A stretch of 64,000 bases of DNA, from contig NZ_CP157575.1 in NCBI RefSeq assembly GCF_051628905.1, positions 2,294,001-2,358,000 on the forward strand, written 5' to 3'. Position 1 is the stretch's first letter. Each line of letters opens with the position of its first letter. The notes beneath the pieces were generated by a model. The model ran no database searches and was not told the origin of the DNA. It was given only the letters and a program-made list of their open reading frames with translations. This DNA comes from Asaia sp037151935 (GTDB lineage Bacteria; Pseudomonadota; Alphaproteobacteria; Acetobacterales; Acetobacteraceae). Made by a program: the position numbers and the translations under genes. Shown one piece after another: positions 34,220 through 42,936 of the stretch.

Positions 34220-35250
34220 GGTGTTACCCCCGTCTTGCTGAAATGGCCGAATGTATTGGTGCGGCGCGTGCCCTCTGGCAGGGCAATCTCGCCGCGCTCG
34301 CGTTTGGCAATGAGATAGGAATAGGTCTGCATGGCCTGAGCCCACATATGATCGCCGATTTTTACGGCCTCATAAGCCGTATCGCCTTTCTCGAAGGCAG
34401 GCAGGGGGCGGATTTCGTGATGATAATCGCAGGCGTAGAAGAGCGGAAAGGAATACCGCTCCTCCTTCACACTGCGCACGCGATGGGCTGTCGCCACGAA
34501 AGCACCTGCCGTCATCATCTCAAGCATATCGCCAATATTGACGACGAACGTGCCGGGAACAGGCGGCGCATCGATCCAGTCACCCTTGCCGTTCAGCACT
34601 TCCAGACCGGGCTTGTCGGCCAGAAGAATGGTGAAGCACTCATAATCCGTATGAGCGCCGATGCCTGGCGCATCCTGCGCCTCGCCGTCATAGGGGTAAT
34701 GGATCATGCGCAGTTTCGACGGGGGAAATTGCGCCACGTCATCGAAAGCGTGTTCGTCGAGCCCGAGAGCGAGGGCAAAACCGCGAAACAGAACGCGCCC
34801 CAGATCGAACACGGCGGCATAATAAGCGCTGGCGCGCTCGCGAAAGTCGGGGATTTCCGGCCAGTCATTCGGCCCCAGAAGCGGCGTTCCCGCCTGAACC
34901 AGCGGATTATCGGCGGGCACCTCGAAGCCGATATCGAAGGCCTCCTTATGGTCCGGCCGGGATTTGTTGTAGATCTCCTCGCCTTCCGGCACGAAGCCCT
35001 TATGAGAGGCTGACGCGCCGATATAGCGCTCCATTTTTTTCTCGAAGGGCTGGGCAAAGAAATCCTTCGCCGCCTGACGCACACTCTCTATCAGCTCGGG
35101 TGCCACGCGATGGCCGGCAATATAGAAAAATCCTATCTTACCGGCGGCGTGCTGCAGGGAATCGGCCACTTTCTGACGCTCGGCCTTGTCTTCGGCATAC
35201 AGCCCGGCGATGTCGATCACCGGAATGGACGTGAACGTCTCTTCTGTCAT
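34216..35250 (-). CDS. isopenicillin-N-synthase-like 2-oxoglutarate/Fe(II) oxygenase
   Basis: A 344-aa non-haem iron oxygenase of the IPNS-like group. The N-terminal DIOX_N part begins SIPVIDIAGLY and contains GFFYIAGH. The iron ligands are H200 and D202 in GAHTDYE and H256 in TAHRV; the 2-oxoglutarate carboxylate is held by R265 and S267 (RYS). GAGGAG sits nine bases before the ATG, inside the end of the preceding gene. It overlaps the aldolase gene by four bases. Family members hydroxylate or desaturate small amino acids, guanidino amino acids or secondary metabolites; the ethylene-forming enzyme is one relative. Substrate unknown. Confidence 0.9.
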   Translation of the reverse strand: MTEETFTSIPVIDIAGLYAEDKAERQKVADSLQHAAGKIGFFYIAGHRVAPELIESVRQAAKDFFAQPFEKKMERYIGASASHKGFVPEGEEIYNKSRPDHKEAFDIGFEVPADNPLVQAGTPLLGPNDWPEIPDFRERASAYYAAVFDLGRVLFRGFALALGLDEHAFDDVAQFPPSKLRMIHYPYDGEAQDAPGIGAHTDYECFTILLADKPGLEVLNGKGDWIDAPPVPGTFVVNIGDMLEMMTAGAFVATAHRVRSVKEERYSFPLFYACDYHHEIRPLPAFEKGDTAYEAVKIGDHMWAQAMQTYSYLIAKRERGEIALPEGTRRTNTFGHFSKTGVTP

Positions 35251-35251
35251 G

Positions 35252-36112
35252 TCAGAAACTCCTCGTTGGAAATGAGGCAGGGAAGCATCCTGCGAAAGAC
35301 CTGCGTTGTGCGTCGAGCAACCAGCGATTCATTTCGTGTCGGTCGGCAATGGGCAGGTTGGTGAAGGGCAGGCTCTGTGTATAGCCATCAGGCCCGCATT
35401 CCGGCGTCAGCGTGGTGCGTGCATAGCCGCGTCGCGCCTGATCCTGCCAGATGGCGCACCAGAAATCCTGATGAAAGCGCAGCGCGGCTGCATGTTCGGG
35501 CGCGCCGGGATGCGAAACCTGCGGCCCCTGATCATAGCCTATACGCGCCTGGATATGATGGACGCGGGCAATGAACGCGCTGAAATCGTCGCAGGGATCG
35601 TCGAGCAGACGCTCGCAGCCGACCACCCAATGGCTGATATCGGCAGTGAATAGGGCATCGGGAAGTTGCGCCACGACGTCGAGTGTTATCCAGGGCGTGG
35701 CGCAGATTCGTGCGCGATGCGTCTCGAAGCTGAGCGTCACCCCGTGCTTCTGGCCCAGCGTTAACGCGTGGGAAATGAAGTCGACTTGCTTCGCGGCACT
35801 CCAGCGGTCGTTGCCGCCCAAAACGTTGACGAAGCGCGGGGCGAGCGTTGTCGCTCTTATGAGAGCCGCTTCCAGATCGGCCAGATGGTCTTGCAGCGAG
35901 GCGTCCTGACGCGGCGTCACCCCGCCGCCTGTCAGGGCAATGGCGATATACGGCACCCCTGTGCTGGCCAGCGCGTCGCGGCAGGCAGCAAGAGAGTCCG
36001 GCCCCGGAATGCGGCCCTCGATACCGTCGAACCCTTCTGCACGGGCTTCGGCGATGCTGTCGGCCCAGGGGCGGGCATCGCCCCAGAGCGTGCGATAGGT
36101 CTCAAGATGCAT
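35252..36112 (-). CDS. TIM-barrel sugar isomerase/epimerase-like protein
   Basis: A 286-aa protein of the xylose-isomerase-like (AP endonuclease family 2) fold. It begins MHLETYRTLWGD and contains the strand-end residues EGFDGIEGRI, FVNVLGGND, VTLSFETHRAR (metal Glu), ALFTADISHWV (metal Asp) and VHHIQARIGYD (metal His), ending with TLTPECGPDGY (metal Glu). ATG 36112 lies ten bases after the TonB receptor stop. The complete set of metal ligands implies an active isomerase, epimerase or dehydratase. It is the fifth gene of the operon, one base before the oxygenase gene. Confidence 0.85.
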   Translation of the reverse strand: MHLETYRTLWGDARPWADSIAEARAEGFDGIEGRIPGPDSLAACRDALASTGVPYIAIALTGGGVTPRQDASLQDHLADLEAALIRATTLAPRFVNVLGGNDRWSAAKQVDFISHALTLGQKHGVTLSFETHRARICATPWITLDVVAQLPDALFTADISHWVVGCERLLDDPCDDFSAFIARVHHIQARIGYDQGPQVSHPGAPEHAAALRFHQDFWCAIWQDQARRGYARTTLTPECGPDGYTQSLPFTNLPIADRHEMNRWLLDAQRRSFAGCFPASFPTRSF

Positions 36113-36122
36113 CGCGGCGCCG

Positions 36123-38390
36123 TCAGAAATTATAGCGCAGGTCGCAGCCGACCCAGCGCGGGGTTTGCAGGAACTGCACGCGTGAATTATCCGATCCGGT
36201 GAAGGAATAGGTGTTGCCGTGCTTGTTGAGCATGTTGTCGACATAGACAGCGGCTGTCCATTTGCCGGTTTTCGGCCCGACCTCCATACGCATGCCAAAA
36301 GAGCTGATCTTGTCGGTCACGCCATTGGGGTCACCCAGCGCCACCAGCATGTTGTCTTTCCATGTGTAGCTGGTCTGGAGCGTCAGGCGATAGGCGCGTG
36401 GAAGATCGACGCCGTAGCGGGCAACGGCATTCCATGAAAAGCGCGGCGCGAAGGGCAGCACCGAATGCGCGCTGACGGTGGAGAGCAGTGGCAGGCCGCC
36501 GATATCGTTGACCGGGCTGATATTCTGCGCATCGAGATAGGCAAAGGAGCCGCGCAGATCGAGATTGGGGATCAGATCATGCAGGGTGCTCGACAGTTCT
36601 CCGCCACGAGTACGCGCGCGTGGAATGGGGCCAAGGCTGAGCGAGGTGATATTCATTGGCATTTCTGCGACGAAAAGCGTCTGGCGGTTATGATATTCGT
36701 AATCGAACAGCGCGCCTTCGATCTGCACATGATTATGCAAAAGGCTCGTCTTGGCGCCGATTTCATAGGCGATCATGTTCTCGGGGCGCACGTAATCCAG
36801 CGCCTGAGGTGCCGAGACAGGGGCGGCGAAATAGGCGCCCGCTTTATAGCCGTTGGAAATCGTGCCATAAACCAGCGTGCCGGGCACGATCGTATAGCGC
36901 AGCCCCACGCGTCCGGTCAGGCGCGCATAGGAATGGGTGGTGTCGAGGCGCGACAGATAGGCACCCTTGCTTGTCAGCGCGCCGGCATCGTCGATCGTGC
37001 CGCCATTGAAGCCGCGATCATCCCACGAGAAACGTCCCGAGGCGATGAAGTCGAGGTTTTTGAGAACATTCGTGACCGTGCTGAGATAGAGCCCGGTCGA
37101 GACATTCTGCTGCACGAAGCGATCGGTCAGATTGCCGTTGGGCACGCCGAGCAGAAAGGAACGATAGCTCGTATAGGCGCCGTTGATCTTGTCCCAGGAT
37201 TCATAGACGCCGACAGTGACATGAAAGCGTTTCGCCAGATCCATTTTCAGATGCATGTCATGCGACTGGGCGAGCGAGGTGTCGTTCCAGTGATAATCGC
37301 CGACGCTTATCGATTCGCCATCGTAATTGTCGTAATCGCTGCGACGAAAGGCATCGAAAGCGGTGGTCGAGGCGAATTGCCCCCAGGAGAAATCATGGGT
37401 GTAGCTGAGCGAAACGCCTCCACCATTCTCATTGCGGCCCACACGGTCGGTGCCGACATTGACCGCCTTGTAAGAAGCGTCTGGCCCGACACCGACCGTG
37501 CCATTGGCAAAGCCGTTCACCGCATCGCCATCGACATCCTGAGGCGACATCGAAATGCCCTTGTCGCGGGTATAATGAATATTGAGCAGCAGGTTCGAGC
37601 GGTCATCGATCAGAAACCGCGTGAGATTACGCAGGCCGAGCTGATCCTGCGAGCCATAGCGCTTGTTGGTGTGGATGTCGCGCTGCCAACCATCGCCATT
37701 GATATACGAAAAGGCGGTGCGGTTCTGGATCTTGTCGCTGATCGGCACATTGATGGCAGCGCTCGTCGTGTTGGTGCCGTAGCTGCTGTAACCCCAGTTG
37801 ACGTAGCCGCCGAATTTACTGTCGGGCTTCGTCGTTTCGACATTGATATTGCCGCCAGTGCTGCTGCGACCGTAATCGAAACCCTGCGGCCCCTTCTCGA
37901 CGCTGACCATCTGGGTGTCGAACATCTGGCCGGTATAGAAAACGGGGTAAGGCGCAAAGACGCCATCCTGATAAATACCGATACCGCCCATATTATTGCC
38001 GGTATAATCGTCGAGGCCGATACCGCGTATCGAAAAGACGGGCGTGCTGCCCGAAGTCGCGTTCACGGCTGTCAGCCCTGGCGTGTAGGCGGCGAGGTCT
38101 TTCGGGCTGGTGATATGCAGTGCCTGTAGCTCGCGACCTGTCAGGACGTTCACGGTAGCCGCCGTCGTCAGAAAACGCTGGGCACGGGAGCCGGTGACCT
38201 GAATGGCTTCGGGGGCGGCATGAACGGGCTTGTGGCGTGTAGCGGCCTTGTGCGTTGCGCCGTGGCGCGCGGGCGGCGTCTGCGTTGCGGCCAGCGCTTC
38301 GTTCTGCGTGCCGGGAAGCATCAGCCCTGCGGAAAGCGATAGGGCTGTGCTGGTGAGGCGGAGAAATCCTTTGGGCAGGCGCGTCATCAT
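36123..38390 (-). CDS. TonB-dependent receptor in amino-acid-type uptake operon
   Basis: A 755-aa outer-membrane receptor. Signal peptide ends about AALA (residue 34). A linker rich in His, Ala and Thr follows, then a plug with EAIQVTGSRAQ, ELQALHITSPKDLAAYTPGL, PVFSIRGIGLDD and VSVEKGPQGFDYGRSSTGGNI (in two pieces). The barrel ends in WVGCDLRYNF. ATG 38390 has GGGAG upstream. Its place between an ABC importer and three enzymes in one operon says it brings in the same small molecule across the outer membrane. It lacks an N-terminal signalling extension. Confidence 0.92.
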   Translation of the reverse strand: MMTRLPKGFLRLTSTALSLSAGLMLPGTQNEALAATQTPPARHGATHKAATRHKPVHAAPEAIQVTGSRAQRFLTTAATVNVLTGRELQALHITSPKDLAAYTPGLTAVNATSGSTPVFSIRGIGLDDYTGNNMGGIGIYQDGVFAPYPVFYTGQMFDTQMVSVEKGPQGFDYGRSSTGGNINVETTKPDSKFGGYVNWGYSSYGTNTTSAAINVPISDKIQNRTAFSYINGDGWQRDIHTNKRYGSQDQLGLRNLTRFLIDDRSNLLLNIHYTRDKGISMSPQDVDGDAVNGFANGTVGVGPDASYKAVNVGTDRVGRNENGGGVSLSYTHDFSWGQFASTTAFDAFRRSDYDNYDGESISVGDYHWNDTSLAQSHDMHLKMDLAKRFHVTVGVYESWDKINGAYTSYRSFLLGVPNGNLTDRFVQQNVSTGLYLSTVTNVLKNLDFIASGRFSWDDRGFNGGTIDDAGALTSKGAYLSRLDTTHSYARLTGRVGLRYTIVPGTLVYGTISNGYKAGAYFAAPVSAPQALDYVRPENMIAYEIGAKTSLLHNHVQIEGALFDYEYHNRQTLFVAEMPMNITSLSLGPIPRARTRGGELSSTLHDLIPNLDLRGSFAYLDAQNISPVNDIGGLPLLSTVSAHSVLPFAPRFSWNAVARYGVDLPRAYRLTLQTSYTWKDNMLVALGDPNGVTDKISSFGMRMEVGPKTGKWTAAVYVDNMLNKHGNTYSFTGSDNSRVQFLQTPRWVGCDLRYNF

Positions 38391-38484
38391 GAAAAGGACT
38401 CCCGTCAGTGGCTTCCTGCTCATTGAGAAGACGAAACGATCTGTCGTTCGATTGGAAAAAACCAAACCTCACTTTGTCAGATCG

Positions 38485-39246
38485 TTACCCATGATGGATC
38501 ATCTGATTCAGAAAATGTCGCGCGCGCTCGGTCTGAGGTGCTTTGAAGAAGGCTTCAGGTGGCGCAACTTCAAGGATGACCCCTTTATCCATGAAGACCA
38601 CGCGATCGGCGATATGGCGGGCAAATCCCATTTCATGGGTCACGCAGATCGTGGTGATACGCCGCTCTGAAAGCGCGTCGATGATGCCGATCACCCCCTT
38701 GATGGCCTCGGGGTCGAGAGCCGCTGTCGGCTCGTCGAACAGGATGATATCGGGCGCCATGCATAGGGCGCGCGCAATAGCGACGCGCTGCTGCTGCCCG
38801 CCCGAAAGCTGTATCGGATATTTATCGGCCTGCTCGGCAATGCCGACCTGTTCGAGATAGTGGCGGGCAAGGGTTTCGGTCGCGTCGTAATGCGCCTTGC
38901 GCACAAGCCTGGGCGCCAGCATGCAGTTTTGCAGCACGGTGAGATGCGGGAAGAGATTATAATTTTGAAACACCATGCCGACTGCGCCACGCAGCAAGGG
39001 CAGGCTCGTTTTCTCGTCGATGATTTCGCCATCTATCATCAGAACGCCGCTGTCATGAGGCTCTATGCGATTGAGCGTGCGAATGAGGGTCGATTTGCCT
39101 GAGCCTGACGGTCCGAGAACGGCTATTTTCTCGCCATGGCCGATGTCGAGGCTGATCCGATCAAGTGCGAGGAATTCGCCGTAGAATTTGCTCATCTTGC
39201 GCAGGCTGAGGGCATAATCGGGGTTGGGCGGCAGGTTATGCAGCAT
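38485..39246 (-). CDS. polar amino acid ABC importer, ATPase
   Basis: A 253-aa ATPase of the HisP/GlnQ group: LRKMSKFYGEFLALDRISL, Walker A GPSGSGKSTLIR, Q-loop MVFQNYNLFPHLTV, signature LSGGQQQRVAIARAL, Walker B ILFDEPTAALDPE and the switch CVTHEMGFAR. The start ATG 39246 has GGAGGG upstream and lies eleven bases inside the preceding gene, so translation is coupled. Together with the fused binding/permease protein it forms a complete importer of the polar-amino-acid class. Confidence 0.95.
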   Translation of the reverse strand: MLHNLPPNPDYALSLRKMSKFYGEFLALDRISLDIGHGEKIAVLGPSGSGKSTLIRTLNRIEPHDSGVLMIDGEIIDEKTSLPLLRGAVGMVFQNYNLFPHLTVLQNCMLAPRLVRKAHYDATETLARHYLEQVGIAEQADKYPIQLSGGQQQRVAIARALCMAPDIILFDEPTAALDPEAIKGVIGIIDALSERRITTICVTHEMGFARHIADRVVFMDKGVILEVAPPEAFFKAPQTERARHFLNQMIHHG

Positions 39247-40819
39247 GGCGAGGCCCTCCTGCTTGCGGCATTGTTGGCGTGTTCTTGTCGCTTTTTCTGC
39301 CGGCACCGTCGCGGCTGGCCCAGACAAACCGTGTTTCTATGCGTTTTTGCAGATGCAGAAAGGCGAAGACCATGGCCAGATAATAGACGAGGGCGGCGGC
39401 ATAATATTCGGTGAATTCGAAGCTGCGGGCGACCTGGACCTGCGTAATGAAAAGCAGCTCCTGCAAGGAGATGACCGAGGCCAGAGAGGTGGTTTTCAGC
39501 AGCGAGATGAATTCGTTGATCGTGGGCGGCAGGGCCACGCGCAGGGCCTGAGGGAAGATCACATGGCGGTAGATCTGCGCCTGGCTCATGCCCAGCGCCT
39601 GCCCGCCTGCCAGTTGCCCAGGGTCGATGGCACTGAGGGCTGCGCGGTTGATTTCGACCTGATAGGCCGATTCATTGATTGAAAGACAGATCCAGGTCGC
39701 CAGAAAGGGCGAGAACCAGCTCTCGCGAAAGATCGGAAAAAATTGCGGCAACGCATTCCAGATGAACAGAAGCTGGAGCAGCGTCGGGGCCCCTCGGAAT
39801 ATGGCCACATAGGCCCGCAGAAAAGGATGCCACAGCGAGCGCGGCGCATTGAGTTTGAGGGCGATGGGAATGGAAAGCACGATGGCGGCGGCATGAGAGG
39901 CTAGGGCGATGGCCAGCGTCATGCCTGCCCCCTTGAGGAAGGCCATCGAGAAGAGCGCAGAGAAGAAAGTCGTCGTATTGAAGCGCGGGCGTTCCACTGC
40001 CACGCCAAGCGCCTTGCGCGCGGCGATGCCGACATTCCATTTCTTTTCAAGCGCCGTTATCTCGCCTTTCTGCCTCAGCGCGTCGAGCGCAGAGGCAAGC
40101 AAGGCGCGGTCACTCCCCGCCCGACGCAGATAGAGCGCGAATTCCGTATAGCCCGGCAGTTTCGGGCTGTAGATGACATGCAGTTTTCCACCGAGCTGGG
40201 CTTCACGATAGAATAGTTCGACATCCTGACTCAGAAAGTTCTGCACCCGTCCGACCAGAACCTGCTGCACCACCTGATCCTCGCTCGGATATTGCTGCAA
40301 GACGATAGGCGGCTTGCCCTGTGCGGTGAGGTCTCGATTGATGTCCTCTATACGTGCGGCGTAGCTCGTGCCCGACTCTACGGCGAGGCTCTGCCCGGCC
40401 AGCGCCTCGAAGCTGGTGACGGGCGCGATCCGGGCAGGCGCTACGATCACGGGTGAGGTTTCGAGATAGGAAACCGCGTCGAAGAGACGTTCGCGAGACG
40501 CCTGTTTGAGCACGCCGCTGATCACCAGCCCGCACCGCCCGGCGCTGAGGCTCGGAAAGAGCCCTGTAAAATCCATGGTCTCGAATTTGACCGGGACTCG
40601 CCAATAGGCGCCCAGAGCCCTTGCGAGAGCGATATCGAACCCGTCCAGCGCCGAGAGATCTGCTCCGTTGACGAAAGTCATGGGGGGCAGGGTCGGATTG
40701 GTACAGATCCTGAGCACCCCGCCTTCGATGAAGGAGGGACGTTCTTGCGCTTTGGCGTTTGCGAACGAGAGAAAAAGGGCGATCAGGACCAGAGCTGGAA
40801 AAAAGCGCCGCATCAGCAT
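39236..40819 (-). CDS. fused amino-acid-binding and permease protein of ABC importer
   Basis: A 527-aa chain that joins two usual subunits. After a signal peptide (about 1-24), residues about 33-270 form a periplasmic binding domain of the family 3 (polar amino acid) type: LRICTNPTLPPMTF, GFDIALARALGAYW, SGVLKQASRER and EKKWNVG. Residues about 300-500 form a HisM-like permease with the EAA loop HVIFPQALRVALPP (about 435-448), preceded by INESAYQVEINRAALSAIDPGQ. Fused binding-permease proteins are known in Gram-positive glutamine systems and are uncommon in Gram-negatives. It overlaps the LysR gene by seven bases and the ATPase gene by eleven. Confidence 0.92.
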   Translation of the reverse strand: MLMRRFFPALVLIALFLSFANAKAQERPSFIEGGVLRICTNPTLPPMTFVNGADLSALDGFDIALARALGAYWRVPVKFETMDFTGLFPSLSAGRCGLVISGVLKQASRERLFDAVSYLETSPVIVAPARIAPVTSFEALAGQSLAVESGTSYAARIEDINRDLTAQGKPPIVLQQYPSEDQVVQQVLVGRVQNFLSQDVELFYREAQLGGKLHVIYSPKLPGYTEFALYLRRAGSDRALLASALDALRQKGEITALEKKWNVGIAARKALGVAVERPRFNTTTFFSALFSMAFLKGAGMTLAIALASHAAAIVLSIPIALKLNAPRSLWHPFLRAYVAIFRGAPTLLQLLFIWNALPQFFPIFRESWFSPFLATWICLSINESAYQVEINRAALSAIDPGQLAGGQALGMSQAQIYRHVIFPQALRVALPPTINEFISLLKTTSLASVISLQELLFITQVQVARSFEFTEYYAAALVYYLAMVFAFLHLQKRIETRFVWASRDGAGRKSDKNTPTMPQAGGPRHAA

Positions 40820-41796
40820 GTCTCTTCGAGAATGGAGCGGAAGGTTTCGGCCATGAGGCCGTTTTCCGGTGTCGGTCGGATCAGGAAGTAGAAATGATTG
40901 ACCAGATGCAGATCGTTGAAGGCGATATGGCGCAATCGGTCCTGCTGGACCATCTGGGTGACGAACAGCTCCGGCAGAAAACCGATATACATGCCCGACA
41001 GGATCAGCAGGGCGCGTGAGTCAATGTTATCGGCCCTGGCGGCAAAATTCATGGAAGGGCGTAGTTCGTCCCATTTCGGAGAAGACGCTGCATCGCTGAC
41101 GCTGATCATGCGCGCTTCAGCGAGAGAGGCGATATCGATGGTGTCTTCGGGCCTGTCGAAAAGCGCGTGGCGCGCACCGCAATAGAGATTGGAGCGCTCG
41201 CTGAACAGGGCGGTGGCCTGCATTTCCGGCTGCTGATGCGGATAGAGCGTGATACCGGCGGTCGCCGTGCCGTTACGCACGGCAAACTCCACATCGCGCG
41301 TCGAGGCGGAACGGACATCCATCTCGACCGCAGGATGGCGGCTGGCAAAGATCTGGATCGCGCGCAGCAGCGCGGTTTCGCCATGAAACTGGATATTGTC
41401 AGGCAGATAGAGACAGAAACGGCCTGAAAGCGTGCCGCTAACATCGTTGATCCGCTGCTGGAACAGATCGATATCGTTAAAAAGCTTCGTCGTGGCCTCA
41501 AGAACGCCCTCGCCCTCACGTGTCAGGGCAAAACCGGCACGCCCACGATGGCAGAGCACCATGCTCAGCCTGTCCTCAAGGGCGGCGATATCGATGCTGA
41601 TTGAGGATTTGCTTTTGCCCAGCGCCAGCTCTGCAGCCGCGAATCCGCCATGCTGCGCCACGCAGGCAAAGACGCGCAGAAGACGCAGATCGACTTCGGC
41701 GATACGCCCCTGAAACCCGCTGGCACGAGGCAGGCGGCGCGGTGTTGGAGCGGGGCGCAGACGGGACAAGGGCAATGATCCTGTTTCAGACAGCAT
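40813..41796 (-). CDS. LysR-family transcriptional regulator
   Basis: A 327-aa regulator. The winged helix runs from DLRLLRVFACVAQHGGF through LGKSKSSISIDIAALEDRL to FALTREGEGVL, followed by a typical effector domain. About 35 residues precede the helix-turn-helix, longer than usual; a later start cannot be ruled out. It is the first gene of the operon and overlaps the importer gene, so it is probably autoregulated with it. Two dyads lie in the divergent region upstream, one with the T-N11-A form expected for LysR proteins. Its effector is presumably the transported compound. Confidence 0.92.
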   Translation of the reverse strand: MLSETGSLPLSRLRPAPTPRRLPRASGFQGRIAEVDLRLLRVFACVAQHGGFAAAELALGKSKSSISIDIAALEDRLSMVLCHRGRAGFALTREGEGVLEATTKLFNDIDLFQQRINDVSGTLSGRFCLYLPDNIQFHGETALLRAIQIFASRHPAVEMDVRSASTRDVEFAVRNGTATAGITLYPHQQPEMQATALFSERSNLYCGARHALFDRPEDTIDIASLAEARMISVSDAASSPKWDELRPSMNFAARADNIDSRALLILSGMYIGFLPELFVTQMVQQDRLRHIAFNDLHLVNHFYFLIRPTPENGLMAETFRSILEETC

Positions 41797-41833
41797 GCGA
41801 TGATATCCCTCCCCGCGACATGATCAACCGTTT

Positions 41834-41849
41834 GTATCGTTCTCGATAC
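41834..41849. promoter_or_regulatory. dyad GTATCG-N4-CGATAC in divergent region
   Basis: Perfect 6-bp arms around TTCT, 38 bases upstream of the LysR start. It may be part of the LysR operator (activation-binding site) for the minus-strand operon. Confidence 0.45.
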
Positions 41850-41923
41850 GCTCGGTGCGGCGTCTGAAGTATGGCGGGCTGTGGCGCGGCTTTTAATTTA
41901 TGAAACGCCAAACCAAACTCCAC

Positions 41924-41945
41924 CTCATTGTGATTGAGCAATGAG
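41924..41945. promoter_or_regulatory. LysR-type operator candidate (T-N11-A dyad)
   Basis: Perfect 7-bp arms CTCATTG/CAATGAG around eight bases. The inner TTG...CAA gives the T-N11-A spacing that LysR-family proteins recognise. It lies about 65 bases before the guanidino-modifying enzyme gene and about 130 before the LysR gene, so one bound regulator could serve both arms. Confidence 0.55.
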
Positions 41946-42010
41946 TGCGCCCGGCCTAGCGTCTGGTCCAGCCCGGCAAGGGCGGTGTTGCATCGAAAAG
42001 GGAGAAGACG

Positions 42011-42880
42011 ATGACCGTTGAGCGCTGGTTCATCGATAGCGAAACCGGAACCCTGTCGGATGTGCTTCTCTGTCCGCCCGATTTCTATACCTGGAACCCG
42101 AGCAACGATATCGCCATTCGCACCCTTGCCAGCGGTGCCCGCCCCGATCCGGCGCTGCTGCGCCAGCAATTCGACGGTCTGGTGTCCCTTCTCGAAGGCG
42201 CCGGGGTGCGCTGCCACTTCCTGACCCCTCAGGAAGGGCTGCCTTATCAGGTTTATACGCGCGATTCCTCGCAGACCACACCCTGGGGCACGGTGGTCAC
42301 GCGTCTCATGCGGCCTGAGCGCCAGCCGGAAGCGCAAGGCATCGAGGCGTTTTATGGCGAGGACGCGATCATTTCCCGTTGCACCGAAGGCTTTGTCGAG
42401 GGCGGGGATATCCATATCATCCGCCCCGGCCTTCTGGCTGTGGGTGTGAGCGGCGGGCGTACCACGGTCGAGGGGGCGCAGGCCTTCATGAAGCCGTTCG
42501 AGGAGGCGGGCTGGACCTGCCGCATGATCCATTTCCCCGAGCATTTCCTGCATCTCGACGTGATTTTCACCATGGTGACCGATACGCTCGCGATCGGCGT
42601 CGTCGATGTGCTGGAAGATGAGGATCTCGCCTGGTTTGAGGCACAAAATATCCGTATCCTGCCCGTGACCTATAAGGAGGCCATGCGCGATATGGGATGC
42701 AACGTGCTGGCGCTGGGCGAGGGACGCGTGGTCAGCCCCGCGCATTCAAGGCGTATCAACGCCATGCTGCGCGATCATGGTCTGACCGTGCTCGACACAC
42801 CGCTCGATCAGTTCTCGCAGGGCGGCGGCAGCATTCACTGCATGACGATGCCCCTCAGGCGTGCCAGTCTGAAACCCTGA
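42011..42880 (+). CDS. guanidino-modifying enzyme, dimethylargininase-like amidinohydrolase
   Basis: A 289-aa protein of the amidinotransferase/arginine deiminase superfamily. All hallmark residues are present: YTRD with D85, FVEGGD with E130 and D133, FLHLD with H181 and GGGSIHC with the nucleophile C277. The 289-aa length and lack of an inserted helical domain fit the N,N-dimethylarginine dimethylaminohydrolase-like group rather than arginine deiminase. Such enzymes hydrolyse or transfer the guanidino group of arginine analogues. GGGAGAAGACG precedes the ATG. It is divergent from the LysR-led operon and followed by a 2-hydroxyacid dehydrogenase gene. Confidence 0.88.
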   Translation: MTVERWFIDSETGTLSDVLLCPPDFYTWNPSNDIAIRTLASGARPDPALLRQQFDGLVSLLEGAGVRCHFLTPQEGLPYQVYTRDSSQTTPWGTVVTRLMRPERQPEAQGIEAFYGEDAIISRCTEGFVEGGDIHIIRPGLLAVGVSGGRTTVEGAQAFMKPFEEAGWTCRMIHFPEHFLHLDVIFTMVTDTLAIGVVDVLEDEDLAWFEAQNIRILPVTYKEAMRDMGCNVLALGEGRVVSPAHSRRINAMLRDHGLTVLDTPLDQFSQGGGSIHCMTMPLRRASLKP

Positions 42881-42936
42881 GAGCCCCGCTCGGGTACCGG
42901 GCTCGTACGTCTTCAGCAACCGGAAAAGGGCAGGCC

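Noticed and set aside
36465..38129. 554-codon plus-strand open frame opposite the TonB receptor gene
   Set aside because: The minus-strand frame encodes a full receptor with plug and barrel; the plus-strand product is rich in Ile/Asp/Arg repeats typical of antisense translation.
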